Translations under genes and position numbers: made by a program
Assembly: GCF_029227915.1 (NCBI RefSeq)
Contig: NC_079880.1
Coordinates: 9,203,501 to 9,267,500 of the forward strand
DNA length: 64,000 bases
Direction of reading: 5' to 3'
DNA from: Hydractinia symbiolongicarpus
Taxonomy: Eukaryota > Cnidaria > Hydrozoa > Anthoathecata > Hydractiniidae
Shown here: positions 48,493 to 59,060 of the stretch, piece by piece
Numbering within the stretch: position 1 is the stretch's first letter
Layout of the letters: every line of letters starts with the position of its first letter
The notes under the pieces: generated by a model
What the model saw: the letters and a program-made list of their open reading frames with translations, nothing else
What the model was told of the DNA's origin: nothing
Database searches by the model: none

Positions 48493-48950
48493 ATTAAGCT
48501 ATTTTCCAGAAGCAACCGTGGCCGTAAAACAAAGAAGCCGTAACAGCGCATGCGTTCTTAATCAAAACAAACTTAACGCTATATCTTCTGACAGCGCAAA
48601 TAATAAAGAAAAATATATTTGGACCACCAAAAGGAGGTTCTATAGAATGTTTTTAGCTAATAAAATCATTGCGACTATGTAACAGAACAGCAATAGGCAG
48701 CAAAAACCATGTTAATAGCCTAATTAGGAGAGATAAATCGCCTAAAAAGGCTATCGTAGACTAATTAGACTATCATACAGCCCTCGAAATAATTTTTGGA
48801 GACTCGTCAGACAAAATGTCCGCCACATTTCCAGTTTGGTCGGACATGTCCGTAGCCCGTTTTAAACTTTCGTCGGACAAAACGTCCGATAGATTTCAGT
48901 CTTGGTCGGACACTTCCATTTGTTTAGATCTCGGAATTATTGAATAGTTC

Positions 48951-51900
48951 CAGGCACTAATCTAGAAATTGGAGGCAGCGTACCTATGCTTACAAAAAGG
49001 GCAGTGGAAAAAATGGCCCCCACCATGGTTGGGGGCCAAAAAAAATTTGGGGTTTGTGAACGCTCTAGAATGGCTAATATAGCATTTCCCAGGCTTATTT
49101 TGATAACATTCAACCAAGTTGTTTCTTCTCATCAGTACTTGTTTCCATTAGTATTCATTTAGAAACACAAAGCACAAGCCCAACTACATCACAACCATCA
49201 ACGATAGTCGACGAAACAGTCACGCCGACTACGCCGTTGCCGGTACCATTATGAACGAACGAAGAAACAATGATTGCGTGATTAGCAAAATACTGACCAC
49301 AGTCCCTTTCTTAAATTGTACTCAAATTACAACAAAGTATATTATGCATAAATCTTTCTCGGCGAAAAAGTATTGTTCTATATCATTCCGAAACTTTAGC
49401 TTATTTTCACAGAGACTTTGTTAACAATTTTTTTCGTTGAGAAAGATACTATATTTCCGATGAAAATATGCGTCTGTTACGATTTGTTTTCCAAATCTGT
49501 AAAACTCTGTCGACTTCCCTATTGGATAGAGGATTTGTTGCATGCGAGATGCGCATCAAGGCATCTAAACTTTTTTGGTCGAGATTGGTCCGTTTGTCGT
49601 TCATGATGAGCTTCATACGAGAAAAACCACGTTCCACCACAGCCTCTGATTGAGGCACAAGAGCATATAGACGAAGCAGAGTTCGAACATTCGGGAAGGC
49701 AGAAGAAACAACGCTATCACGCAAGAGATCGATTGCTGTTAAAGGTGATCGTTTCTTGTCGACAATACTTTTTAAGTCATCCTGGATTGCCTTAATCTCC
49801 CGTTTTGTCTTCCGCTTGTCAGCTTCAGCGTTGAGGAGTTTGGCTTTAGCGCTCTTTTCTTCACAGGATAATTCGGCCCTCAATGCAATCTTACGAGTTG
49901 TGACATAATTTTTATAACCCGCGTATTCCATTTGAAGAGACTCGTTTGTGCAATCAATGATAGGATTGCTTAACACTGTTCGGCCTTGATAGGTATCTTT
50001 AGCAGAGTTGCCGTAAAAATCAAACGCCACTTTTAAGGAATCGTTGCCATAATTTGAAAATGTTACGTCAGTCGATTCTGGTATACCAACAGGATCAAAA
50101 ACTAATAAAGATTCCACGGGTGCCATGCAGGACATATCGAATGCTGCTTCCATCTCTCCTGAAAATTTCGAAAATTCAATTCAAAAGATTTCCAGGTCAT
50201 AGAGTCAAAGCGTTATGGGTCAAATCAATTTTGTTCCCAGAGAGCCCCTTTTAGTTATGAAACAACGTTGTTACGACATTATTATAAAATATGCTATTGA
50301 TGGCCACAATTTCTATTTGAATACTACCCTTAGGAAAAATGAAAACAAACCTATAAATCCTGTGATGAATGGACTACCGTATTTCTCATGGAATTCTTCA
50401 GCATTGATAGAATAGTCGACTTTCAATCTTTTGCGAGTTCCGCGTGAAGCAACATTCTGTTTCGTGAACGATTCAACTTGCGTGAGAATTTCTTTGTGTG
50501 AATTAAAGCTTTTCAAATAAATGCTATTTTTATTCGACGCCATATCTCTCAAAATAGAAATTGTGGTAGCCATAACACGTCGTACTGCACCAAAATCTTT
50601 ATGATCAGATTGTAAAACCATTGAAAGACCATTGATTACAGATAACACATCTTCGAGAAACGTTATCTGGAGAACTGTGTTCACATTCAAAAGCTCAGAT
50701 CGATATCCTATCAATTCGGGCTTGGGATTTCGAGTAACAATATCGTCAAGGGCCGAAATGATCATCCCATATCTCTCTCTACAGCGTTTGCAAGCAGCGC
50801 CATGAGAGAGCCATCGCGTAACAGCAGCTTTTATGACATTCAGAGCCTTCAACCCGTACGCCTCTTGAATTTCTCTCAGGATGTATCGATTCTTGCTGCT
50901 GAAATGGAAAGTTTTCCACAGACCTAAAAGCAACGCATCGATTGTTTTGAGCCATGGGAAATCGTCCATCAAGTGCTTAAAACACAAAGCGAGACGATGG
51001 CAGCGACAGTTGACATAAATTGCATGAGGTGCATAGTTTCTTATCCTCCGTTGGAGACCATTATGTTCTCCTGACATGGAGTTAGTTCCGTCGAGACACG
51101 AAAATCTCGTCTTTTTAATGTCAATGTCCCTGTCTTTCATTACAGTTACCACAGCGTTCATAACGATTTCCGACTGGGTTGACGATACCTCGACTAAGGA
51201 AATAAAGTCCATAAATAGATCTTGTTTGTCTTCGTCGTATGAGCTTATGAAAATCCCAAGCATTTCTCTCCTTGCAGCATTAGAGGACTCGTCCGCAAAC
51301 AATACTAAGTCAACAGATTTTTGGATCCTCTCGTCAGTTTGTTTCCATAAATACTCGTCCAATGCAGTGAGTAATCCGTCGCATGTCTCATGAGAAGTGT
51401 ATTGGGCATTCTTAGCGCAGTTACGGAGATACTGTTTTATGATAGGCTCCTCCATTTCGTTTGCAAGGAAGTCAATCATCTTAGGATATAACGCCTTGAC
51501 TGGAAGATTGTTTCTTGCAAGAAAATGCACAATGCGAATCAATTTTCCTACATACAAGGAATTAGCTTCCCGTCGGTCTGCTACTGAAACTTGTGGGGCA
51601 TTACCCAAGGTATCGGTGATACGGAGATTTGTCATAGCATTGACAGCTCTGATGTGCCTACTTGCCTTCGAATGGCGTTTCAGTTTTTTTCCAGCATTTT
51701 CATTGAAATGGACTCCTTTGTGTGACCATGCCCCTCGATCACCCCCACTTGGACAGGCCGTAGTAGCGTAATACACATCGCAAATTTTACACATATATCC
51801 ATGTATAGCTTGGTTGTAGTAAAGCCAAGGATATATGTTTTCGTATTTACTTTGATCGTAAAGACGGTGATCTATGTGAGGCCGTTGTTCGTTTTCAGTT

Positions 51901-52829
51901 GGAGCAGGAACAGGGTCGTTTAAAACTTCATCTTCATCTTCGTCTGATTTATCCGTAACACTGTCCTCCTCGCTACATGTTTTTTCTAATACTTCTTCAT
52001 CGGAAGAGTCCTCCGTGATCAATTCACTGAGAGAAATGAAAAGAAAACATAATGAGCGCTAGATTATACGATTTGTAAAAATCAAGAAAAACAAACAGAT
52101 ACCTATTCTCGACAAGACTTGACGATTGTGAATTAGAAGCTTCATCTTGTTTATAGCTAAAACATTGCGCAATAGTTTTTGAGCCTTTAGCAGCCTTTAA
52201 CTTCTCTATGTTTTTTTTCTTTTCTAATCTTTTTTTCGTTGGCATTTTGAACCCGAACTGTGAACTTCACGAAATTCAACTTCTTTGGATAAATAATCTG
52301 GAAATCTTCTTTAAGTCGATTATGTAATTACGTAACATAATAAGACATTAATAAATTATTATTTCATTGTTTCAAAACAATTGAAAAGAATTCGAAACAC
52401 ATGGTGTTCAATTCGTGTTTTTGTTTAAAAAATCGAAAATATGTGTTGTGCACATGTGTTGGTAATAAAACCAAAATAAAACAAACAATTTTAGATAGCG
52501 TGGAAGTATATTTAGTGTGAATGACCTACGGAAACAACACGAAATGTAAACATGGCAGCGCACACGAGTTTCTTCGCGAAGATAAGTATATGTTACGTGA
52601 AGATTGTTGACGCTGTGGTATATTTTCCTTTAGGGCACCGTGAGTGAAAAAAGGGCACTTTATATCAGAAAAAGGGCACTGAATCTTGGGATTTATTGCT
52701 TCTGTATCGCCCCACCCCTGGCCAGACCTCGTTTTTGAGGTTTTCAAAGAAAAATAAAATTTCTGATTTTTTTTCTCTATAGGGCAGCGTCCGAATACCG
52801 GACGCTCTTTTGCTCTAGATTAGTGCCTG
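48951..52829. mobile_element. Intact-looking hAT element nested in E3
   Basis: The terminal inverted repeats are 16 bp and perfect (caggcactaatctaga), flanked by a 5-bp duplication agttc (48946-48950 and 52830-52834). A 5-bp TSD fits the hAT subgroup described as hAT5. The 3,879 bp contain a three-exon transposase with no visible lesion. It is the innermost and therefore the youngest insertion on this arm of the nest. Confidence 0.85.
49449..52245 (-). CDS. hAT transposase, 3 exons, 842 aa, apparently intact
   Basis: Exons in transcript order are 52103-52245, 50351-52026 and 49449-50158. All borders are GT/AG and the joined length is 2,529 nt with no internal stop. Order: a Lys-rich N-terminus that may carry nuclear localisation, an acidic linker, a TTF-type zinc finger (YMCKICDVYY...H), the RNase H-like core with LFADESSN (catalytic Asp region), CLDGTNSM with the second Asp, and CRCHRLALCFKHL (the hAT CxxH motif). 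The all-alpha insertion follows, and the C-terminal dimerisation block contains VPQSEAVVERGFSRMKL, the classic hAT signature. It should catalyse cut-and-paste of the surrounding element. Intact TIRs, TSD and frame suggest recent activity. Confidence 0.85.
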
Positions 52830-52835
52830 AGTTCT

Positions 52836-53744
52836 AGTCCTTTTAATCCACGAGCAAGCCTATTCATAGCCAACCTGACCATCCTAGCTAATTCACCAAC
52901 TCCTGACTTAGTTAAAAGAACTACGTAGACATGAATCTCTATTGCCTGGCCCCTTCGTCGTTGGTAACCAGGTCTTACACAAGAAATCCAGCCATGCGGT
53001 TCTTAACTAATGCGGAGGTGAACGCCGACGGAGCACGGATGAAGCAAGTCTGCAAAATTGCACTTACAGGCGGAACAGACGTTAAATTGTAGATAATTTT
53101 GTGTTCTTTTCTTTTTATATTTTGAAAAAGCCTTTTCTGTTTTGGGTGCCAACAACGAAGATGTTGCTGTACTTTGGCAATGTTTTGATCCGGGACTGAT
53201 AGTCGTACAAAATTTACAGCGCATGTTCTTAACCTTGCCATCTTTTATATCATAAAGCAGCCGTTCAGCAACGCTGTGTTGTGCCAGCTCAGCTTTCCAC
53301 TTCTCAACAGTAGCAGGTGTTACGGTTCTTGTTGATGTTGTTTGCTTGTGTTGTTTCGGATTTGTTTTGCCTTTGGTCTGCGGTGTAGTCTGCAAAATAA
53401 ACAATTAAGAAAAATTAAAGAGACACAAAAGATATTGTGAAAATTAAAGTACTAAATATAACAGAGTGAAGAATTACTATATTCGTTGCTGATTGCTTCG
53501 CTAATGTTGGTGGGTTTTTTCCAAAGGCTGAAAATATGCTTCTTTGGATTTTCTTCGGCTGCTTATTAATAACAACAGAACAATCAGGACATCTACCAAC
53601 ACGTTTTTCCTCTTCGCTGTACCTATTGACTGTACTGTTAACACCGGTAGAACATATGTTACAAGATGTTTTTTGACACGATATACACCGATACTTCGTG
53701 CTTCTTTCGCAAAAACAACAAGGCAAATCATTAATTTCACTCAT
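52836..53744 (-). pseudogene. E3 zinc-finger protein, 3' end disrupted by hAT insertion
   Basis: Exon 1 (53478-53744) starts MSEINDLPCCFCE and codes for a B-box-like cysteine pattern (CCFC, CISC, CNIC, then CPDC). Exon 2 (53003-53389) begins TTPQTKG and contains VEKWKAELAQHSVAERLLYD followed by MRCKFCT. That recalls the N-terminal region of some hAT-related proteins with zinc fingers. The two exons join in phase 0. The frame stops at 53003. Readable protein continues in another frame to the insertion point of the inner hAT, so the original gene ran on and was cut. No RNase H core is present. Confidence 0.5.
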
Positions 53745-54636
53745 ACTTGAAGGAGCAACTAACTTACATGCGATAAATGTGAAATAAACACTTTTTCATT
53801 TCTTATAAAAGCGCAAGCAACCGGCGTTCTTTTACCAGTTCGAATGATCTCACTCAGAGATGTTTTATATTAAAATGAATTAAATAATTTTTTAAGACGA
53901 TGGAGTGTTGCAGGTAAAGGAAAATTTTTTTCTTCGTTTGACAAAACAATTCGAAACCATAGCAGGTCCCATTTAATTGATTTTTTCTTAATGCTGCAAG
54001 TGCTATTTCTATTCAAACAATTTTAAAAACGAAACCCACGTGCGGTATAATATTTTGTTTTGTATAAATTTTGTTAAAAATTTAAGCCACGTGGATAAAC
54101 TTAAAACATTTTTTTTTTAATTTGAAAACGAAGCATATTTTTTCCTATTTGCTTGTGATGACTTTACAAATAATTATAAAAATACAAACTTAAAAACTAT
54201 TTTGTTTATATGTTTTAGAGTATTCTTTAGCGACGGCATTTTTTGCGATTTAATTGGCTTATCCAAATGCGCAGCCTTACTTTGTTTTTTAACGGCGCCT
54301 AACCACATTTATTATTTGTGGTGTGTGTGATCATGATTAAGAAACTTCCATGATGGCACATGGCAGATGAAAACAAAACGAAAGTGAAGCGGAACGAAGA
54401 TTGATTAAAAGAGACAGATTATATTTAAATTATCTCGTTATTTTTGCATGTTTCAATTTTTATTTTTTGCAGTTATAATAGGGGAGATGTAGCTAGAGAA
54501 ACGTGCCGGACAAAATGACAGGCCAGAACTGATTTTCGTCGGACATATTTGCGTCTGGGTCGGACAATGTCCGATGTCCGACCGCTATTTCGAGGGCTGA
54601 TCATAGCCTAATTTGCGGTTATCCCTGACTGATATA

Positions 54637-55237
54637 GAGTGACGAGGGTGCCGCATACGCCGTAAAAAGTGCAGACGTTTTCGGGCGAGTTCGGCGTTTT
54701 ATAAAAAAAATCAAGTATTTGCCCGAGAAACCGTGCAGAGACCCGAACAATGTCCAAAAAAGAAAGAAAAACAGGCACTAATGATTCAAAAAAACTATAA
54801 AAATTAAAATAAACTTACCACATAGGTAGTGAAGTTCTTAAAAGAACTGTTTTTGATAGTTTATATTATGATTTACTTGATAAATAACTTATATATAAAC
54901 TTTATTAACTCCCTATCTTCAAGCACCTTCTTCCAACTATCTTCCACATGGTATGTTACAATGAATTGCATTTCAGGAATGTCCTGGGCGAGAGTTCAGG
55001 AAAGCACGGGCGCTTTCGGACGACAACGGCCAATTTAATTCGAAAAGTATATATACGGGCGTTTGTATGTATTTGTTTGTATTTCAACCCAACTATTTGA
55101 GAGGGAGAATAAATACGCGATGAGACGAATGCTATATTACGCCGTTATATACGTTTTAACAGTTAAATACAACAGTTCAATAACAAATGATTTTTGATCG
55201 TCACAAAGCCAACTTTCTCGCCTTACATTATTCCAAT
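54637..55237. other. Sequence right of the nest, no gene seen
   Basis: If SNRNP25 is intact this is the continuation of its first intron. No SNRNP25 exon (ISW..YVWR region) can be read here. Blocks with gggcgag/gcccgag and cggacgacaacgg suggest another small degraded inverted-repeat element at about 54690-55030. Confidence 0.35.
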
Positions 55238-56403
55238 TCATTTTTTCGCACAAACAAGATGCGACCAGCAATGACATATGTCACAGTCGATCCAACTCAC
55301 TAACTTGCTTCTGCTAGGAGGATCTTCATCATTACAAATGACACAAACATCGTCGCTAGGTTTTACTTTGTTTGCGTTAGCACCAGGCGACTTTGTCTCC
55401 AATGACGGTTTATTAAACCATCCCTCAAAACGTGTAGCTTTTTTCCAATGTCCTGACGTGGTTTGGGAGGACTGTTGCTTTATTATTAGTAGTATTATTA
55501 CTACAATCCACAACTTCATTCGTCATGGAATACTCAATGTTGAAATTCACATTATTTGCATTCGCAAAAATTAATTTAATTAAGGTAGTGAAGCAGGAAG
55601 ATCTTGACCGTTTAAAAAGGAATGATATGAGAATGGTTAGGTGGATGTGTAACGCCAGTCTGAGAGACAGAAAGAGTTCAGATGAGCTAAGAAGCAGGCT
55701 CCGTAGAATTAAAGATGTTGTCCAGATAAGAAGATTGAACTGGCTGGGGCACTTGAAAAGAATGGAGGAGGATAATTGGGTAAGAAAGTGTAGAGACTTA
55801 ATAGTTCCTGGGGCAAAGCCCAGAGGCAGACCGAGAAAGACTTGGCAGGAGGTTATAAAGACAGCCTTGATACAGAGGAAGTTAAGTTTACATCTAACAC
55901 CGTCTAGATCAGATTGGAAGAGGGTCATTAATATACCCCGTCCAACCTATGCTACCATGGAAAACGGACGTTAAGCCGAGAATGATGATGATGATGATGA
56001 TAACTGGAGTCGTCATCTCTGATTTCTATAACAGATGATGTCGTTTTGCTGATGTATCTTCTTGGATTGTTAGTTTTCTTTTGATGAAAGTTCTTTCTAA
56101 ACCGTTTGCTTAGGGTCAACAGCTACCTGGAACATTGGCTTTTGGGCACCACATACCTGGAAGGAAATCAATAAGAACATTAAATTTTCATTAAATCATA
56201 CACGCTAATAACACCTACACTTTTCAATAAGAAAATTTAAATATAAGACATTTTAGATTTGCCACATACCGCAGTTTTGCCTTCGTCTTGGCAAGTTTCG
56301 CTGACAGGTAAACTGTTTTGTGCCTTCTCAACAACGACTTCATGGATTGAAGGTCAGGGTCATTTGAACCGCAGTGAACACACACACATAACGTTTTAGG
56401 CAT
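55238..56403 (-). pseudogene. Remnant of a cysteine-rich, PHD-like transposon gene, split by a LINE
   Basis: At the 5' end a short frame starting at 56403 reads MPKTLCVCVHCGSNDPD with a possible donor near 56268. After a possible acceptor at 56157 come a basic piece (RFRKNFHQKKTNNPRRYISK) and then the LINE insertion. Beyond the LINE, 55238-55460 encodes a PHD-like end: CVICNDEDPP, then WIDCDICHCWSHLVC. The pieces lie in different frames. The similarity of the last part to PHD fingers in transposon proteins, such as the one in E1, suggests another transposon relic. The parent family is not identified. Confidence 0.4.
55584..56003 (+). mobile_element. 5'-truncated LINE, RT C-terminal end with GAT tail
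   Basis: The plus-strand frame reads LKRNDMRMVRWMCNASLRD, then RLNWLGHLKRMEEDNWV and GAKPRGRPRKTWQEV, ending at a stop at 55974. This is the well-known C-terminal end of non-LTR retrotransposon RT proteins (RRxxRWxGHxxRM ... GRPxxTW). A (GAT)n-type simple tail follows at about 55983-56001. Only the last 130 or so codons are present, the usual result of incomplete target-primed reverse transcription. The frame is uninterrupted, so the insertion may be fairly young. Confidence 0.8.
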
Positions 56404-56999
56404 TTTCAACAGGTTCTTAGAAACCTTCCAGTATATATAGTCAAGTCTGGTAATAAATACGCATTTACGGAAATTTAAAGCATAAACGTGTTTAAAATCC
56501 CTAACCAAAAATAAATAATATTTTGAAACGCAAGCAGTTTAGTTACTTTAAGATTCCAGTTATTAGAATTTGCCTCCGTCTTGTATTACTCCTTTAAGTG
56601 GAGAAAAACATTGCGTATCTTTCAACTTCCCTCGCCATTAGAAAATATGCCGGTTGTCGTTAAAAAAATTTACATGCATACTTTATTCCGGTTGAGCGGA
56701 TATTTAACTGGTCAAATAATTAAACAAATACGCGCTTCCAATTGAAAACTACACACGGTCGATATTCTAGTTCTTCTTGATTAAATCACTTGTTTTGTGT
56801 TTGAAATTGTTTTTTTCTTGTTATGGGTAAAAAAATAAACAGTTATGATAATAAAAATCTCAGTTTTGGGAAATAAAGAAGTTAAAAATGCAGTCATTTG
56901 AAGGGGAGATAGTGTTTTAACTTGGACACGCATATTACACCTCGATCATAATCAATTGTTTTCTGTCTATATTTTTCACTCTATTAAAAAACATTTCGA

Positions 57000-59060
57000 C
57001 GTTTGGATAACCTCGCTCTGGATACACCTCCAAAGGACCAGCTATTACATTGTGGACCTCAAAAAGTGAAATGTCCTGCATGGTTCCTGTATACGACTCT
57101 AATATTGTACCGCTCCCAACATGTGGCTTCAGACAGTCAAATTCAATACCACATGCTGGACCATCTGCATCTAAAAGGAATCGAGTGGTGGCTTTTCCAA
57201 TGTAAAGAGAAGCGGCTGGCGTTCTTTTCTTTACATTTGCTGACTCGGGTTAAAAGATGAGAGCAAACCATTTCCCAACAATCTCTTCCTCCTGAGTTGG
57301 TGGTGATAACCACTTCCGTAATTTAACAAGTCTTGCTTCGTTTTCTTCCTTGTCAGCATAATCTTCTTCCTTATCTGTATCTTCCTCCTCGTCCTCAACT
57401 ATCTCCTCATCTGTTACAGATTCTATGTCACTATCCTCTTTATCCTTTATCTTTATCCCACCAACTTTCGCAAGTTATCATTGGTGGACATCACTTTTGT
57501 TTTCCAATCAACTTTTCGGAGAACTGGCTGTGTCTTCTCAACTGGACCCTTAGTTGAAGATATCAGCTTTTCTTCAATTGTTGACGGAGGATCATCCAGT
57601 ACCCATTTGGGCACCCAAACCTTTCCAGGGTAGGGCAAAGGCTTAGGTCCAATTAACTTTGATACTTCGCAACAGTGATTATCAAATGCAGGAAGTATTG
57701 GCGTCGATTGATTGGTGCTTGCAGTTGAAGGAGCGTCATTAATGGATGCTGAAGGAGCGTCAGTAAAGGATGCTGAAGAAGCATTAGCAAGAAATGGCGC
57801 TTGTGTGATGTTGAATGATTGCGTTGGCGTTATCACGGTATTTACATTTGTTTGCTCTTTTATTTTTTTGGCTTATTTGGAGCACGAGCAAGTTCTTCCA
57901 TAACGTCCTCTGCTTTTCCCATTTCGCACCATCTTCTATATCTTTTAAGTAACCATGGGTCAAATCTTTTCTCCGGGTACTTCGTTCTGTCGATCAGAAA
58001 TATACCTAGATTAAAAACAAATTGAATGTACTTTTCCACATTTCACAAGAGGAGAAGTAGTTTCACTTAATGACGTTTTCATAAAATAAATATATATTAT
58101 TTATACCTGTTCATCAAAATCCTGCTTTTATGTTATCTTCAGTAAGTGCGGTTTGTCAACACTGTCCAAGTTTCTCCACAAAGTCAGCTTTTCGAAGAGG
58201 ACGCTTACCACTATAAGAAACACACCATTCATTTAAGACACGTTCCCATTCTCTCTTCAGGGGACCAAAACATGTTACATCTAACGGTTGTAGAAGATCT
58301 GTCACATGCGGTGGAAATTTCATGATTGTCACATCTTCCTCCATGGCTTTTAAGATAAGGCTGGCAGACACATGCGACAAATGGCCGTCAAAGAGAAGCA
58401 AAAGTGACCGATCTGTTACTACTCTGCAAAAGTGTTTAAACATTATTTCGTCGCTATTACCCTTTCAAGCACATCATAAATGTTACACACTATAAGAGGT
58501 CCGATGTGTTTCGGACTCAGGACGTACAAATCATCTAAGCATTTCATAATGTTAAATGATTGCGTTTTAACAAATTTCTTAGCCAATTTTGGCCAGGTTT
58601 CCCATCCAACTGCGTATCAATAGAAATTCGTTTGGCAAATTGTTCGACCAAACTCTATGTCAGGCAATAATTGGGATAACTGTGTTTTTGACTTAATTAG
58701 ACTATATAATGTTAGCAAACCGAATAACCAACACTCACTTCTATTTCCCAAAACGACTGACTGAATCCATTGTTACATAACACTCTGATGCATTTAGCGA
58801 GGTTTTCTTTCGTCTCTACATCAAAAGTGCACTTTCGTTCCGAGTTCGCCAACTCCTCTCCCTTTTTTTTAAACTTGTTCAAGCGAAAGTGCAGGGTACA
58901 TTCGCCTAATTTATATTTTTTAGCTACTGTCCTGACAGACACGTTAGGGACTAACTGCAGCTTATGCAAAGCAGCTTGCAATGTTTCCTCTGACAACGCA
59001 TTTTCAATTATTTTTGAACTTTTCTCATACCTGGATGCTTCACAGAGCTCATTTTAGCAA
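57000..59060 (-). pseudogene. Second pogo/Tigger-like transposase copy, broken
   Basis: The order matches the pogo-like gene at 41.8-44.1 kb. 58712-58996 codes for the helix-turn-helix (LQLVPNVSVRTVAKKYKLG). 58156-58443 codes for the core (LLLLFDGHLSH and FPPHVTDLLQPLDVTCFGPLKR) and ends KADFVEKLG. 57453-57660 codes for the segment PGKVWVPKWVLDD. 57005-57260 codes for the C-terminal domain (SLYIGKATTRFLLDADG). The stretch 58445-58690, which should hold the WNCDES region, is degraded, and stops separate the pieces. It is a diverged relative of the nested copy, not a recent duplicate. Its terminal repeats were not found. Confidence 0.7.

Larger units (their letters stand above)
48778..54599. 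mobile_element. E3: hAT-like element nested at the right end of E1
   Basis: The ends are cagccctcgaaat and its exact complement, flanked by a 6-bp duplication atcata (48772-48777 and 54600-54605). Both ends carry several copies of gtcggac/gtccgac within about 150 bp. Removing the inner hAT leaves about 1.94 kb with one minus-strand zinc-finger gene (53744 downward). The cagccctcgaaat-type TIR resembles hAT ends, although hAT duplications are usually 8 bp and 5-6 bp variants are less common. The insertion is at the inner edge of the E1 right TIR. The remaining gene looks too short for a full transposase, so E3 was probably non-autonomous before the inner hAT landed in it. Confidence 0.75.
40194..54631. 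mobile_element. E1: outer DNA transposon of unassigned superfamily, carrying nested insertions
   Basis: The ends are 29-bp perfect inverted repeats (40194-40222 and 54603-54631) beginning cagtcagggataaccgc, flanked by the same five bases, atata (40189-40193 and 54632-54636). Inside the ends a motif close to attaggcta recurs in both orientations on the left (40210-40330, 40460-40480) and on the right (48715-48775). Without the pogo and E3/hAT insertions it would be about 5.0 kb. Its own genes are a HIRAN ORF and a PHD-finger ORF on plus, and a large multi-exon gene on minus. I recognise no DDE, tyrosine or Rep transposase, so the large minus-strand protein is the best candidate for the enzyme. 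All three genes are damaged. Confidence 0.8.

Noticed and set aside
51076-51771. Two long plus-strand frames
   Set aside because: They lie antisense to exon 2 of the hAT transposase, which has clear motifs.
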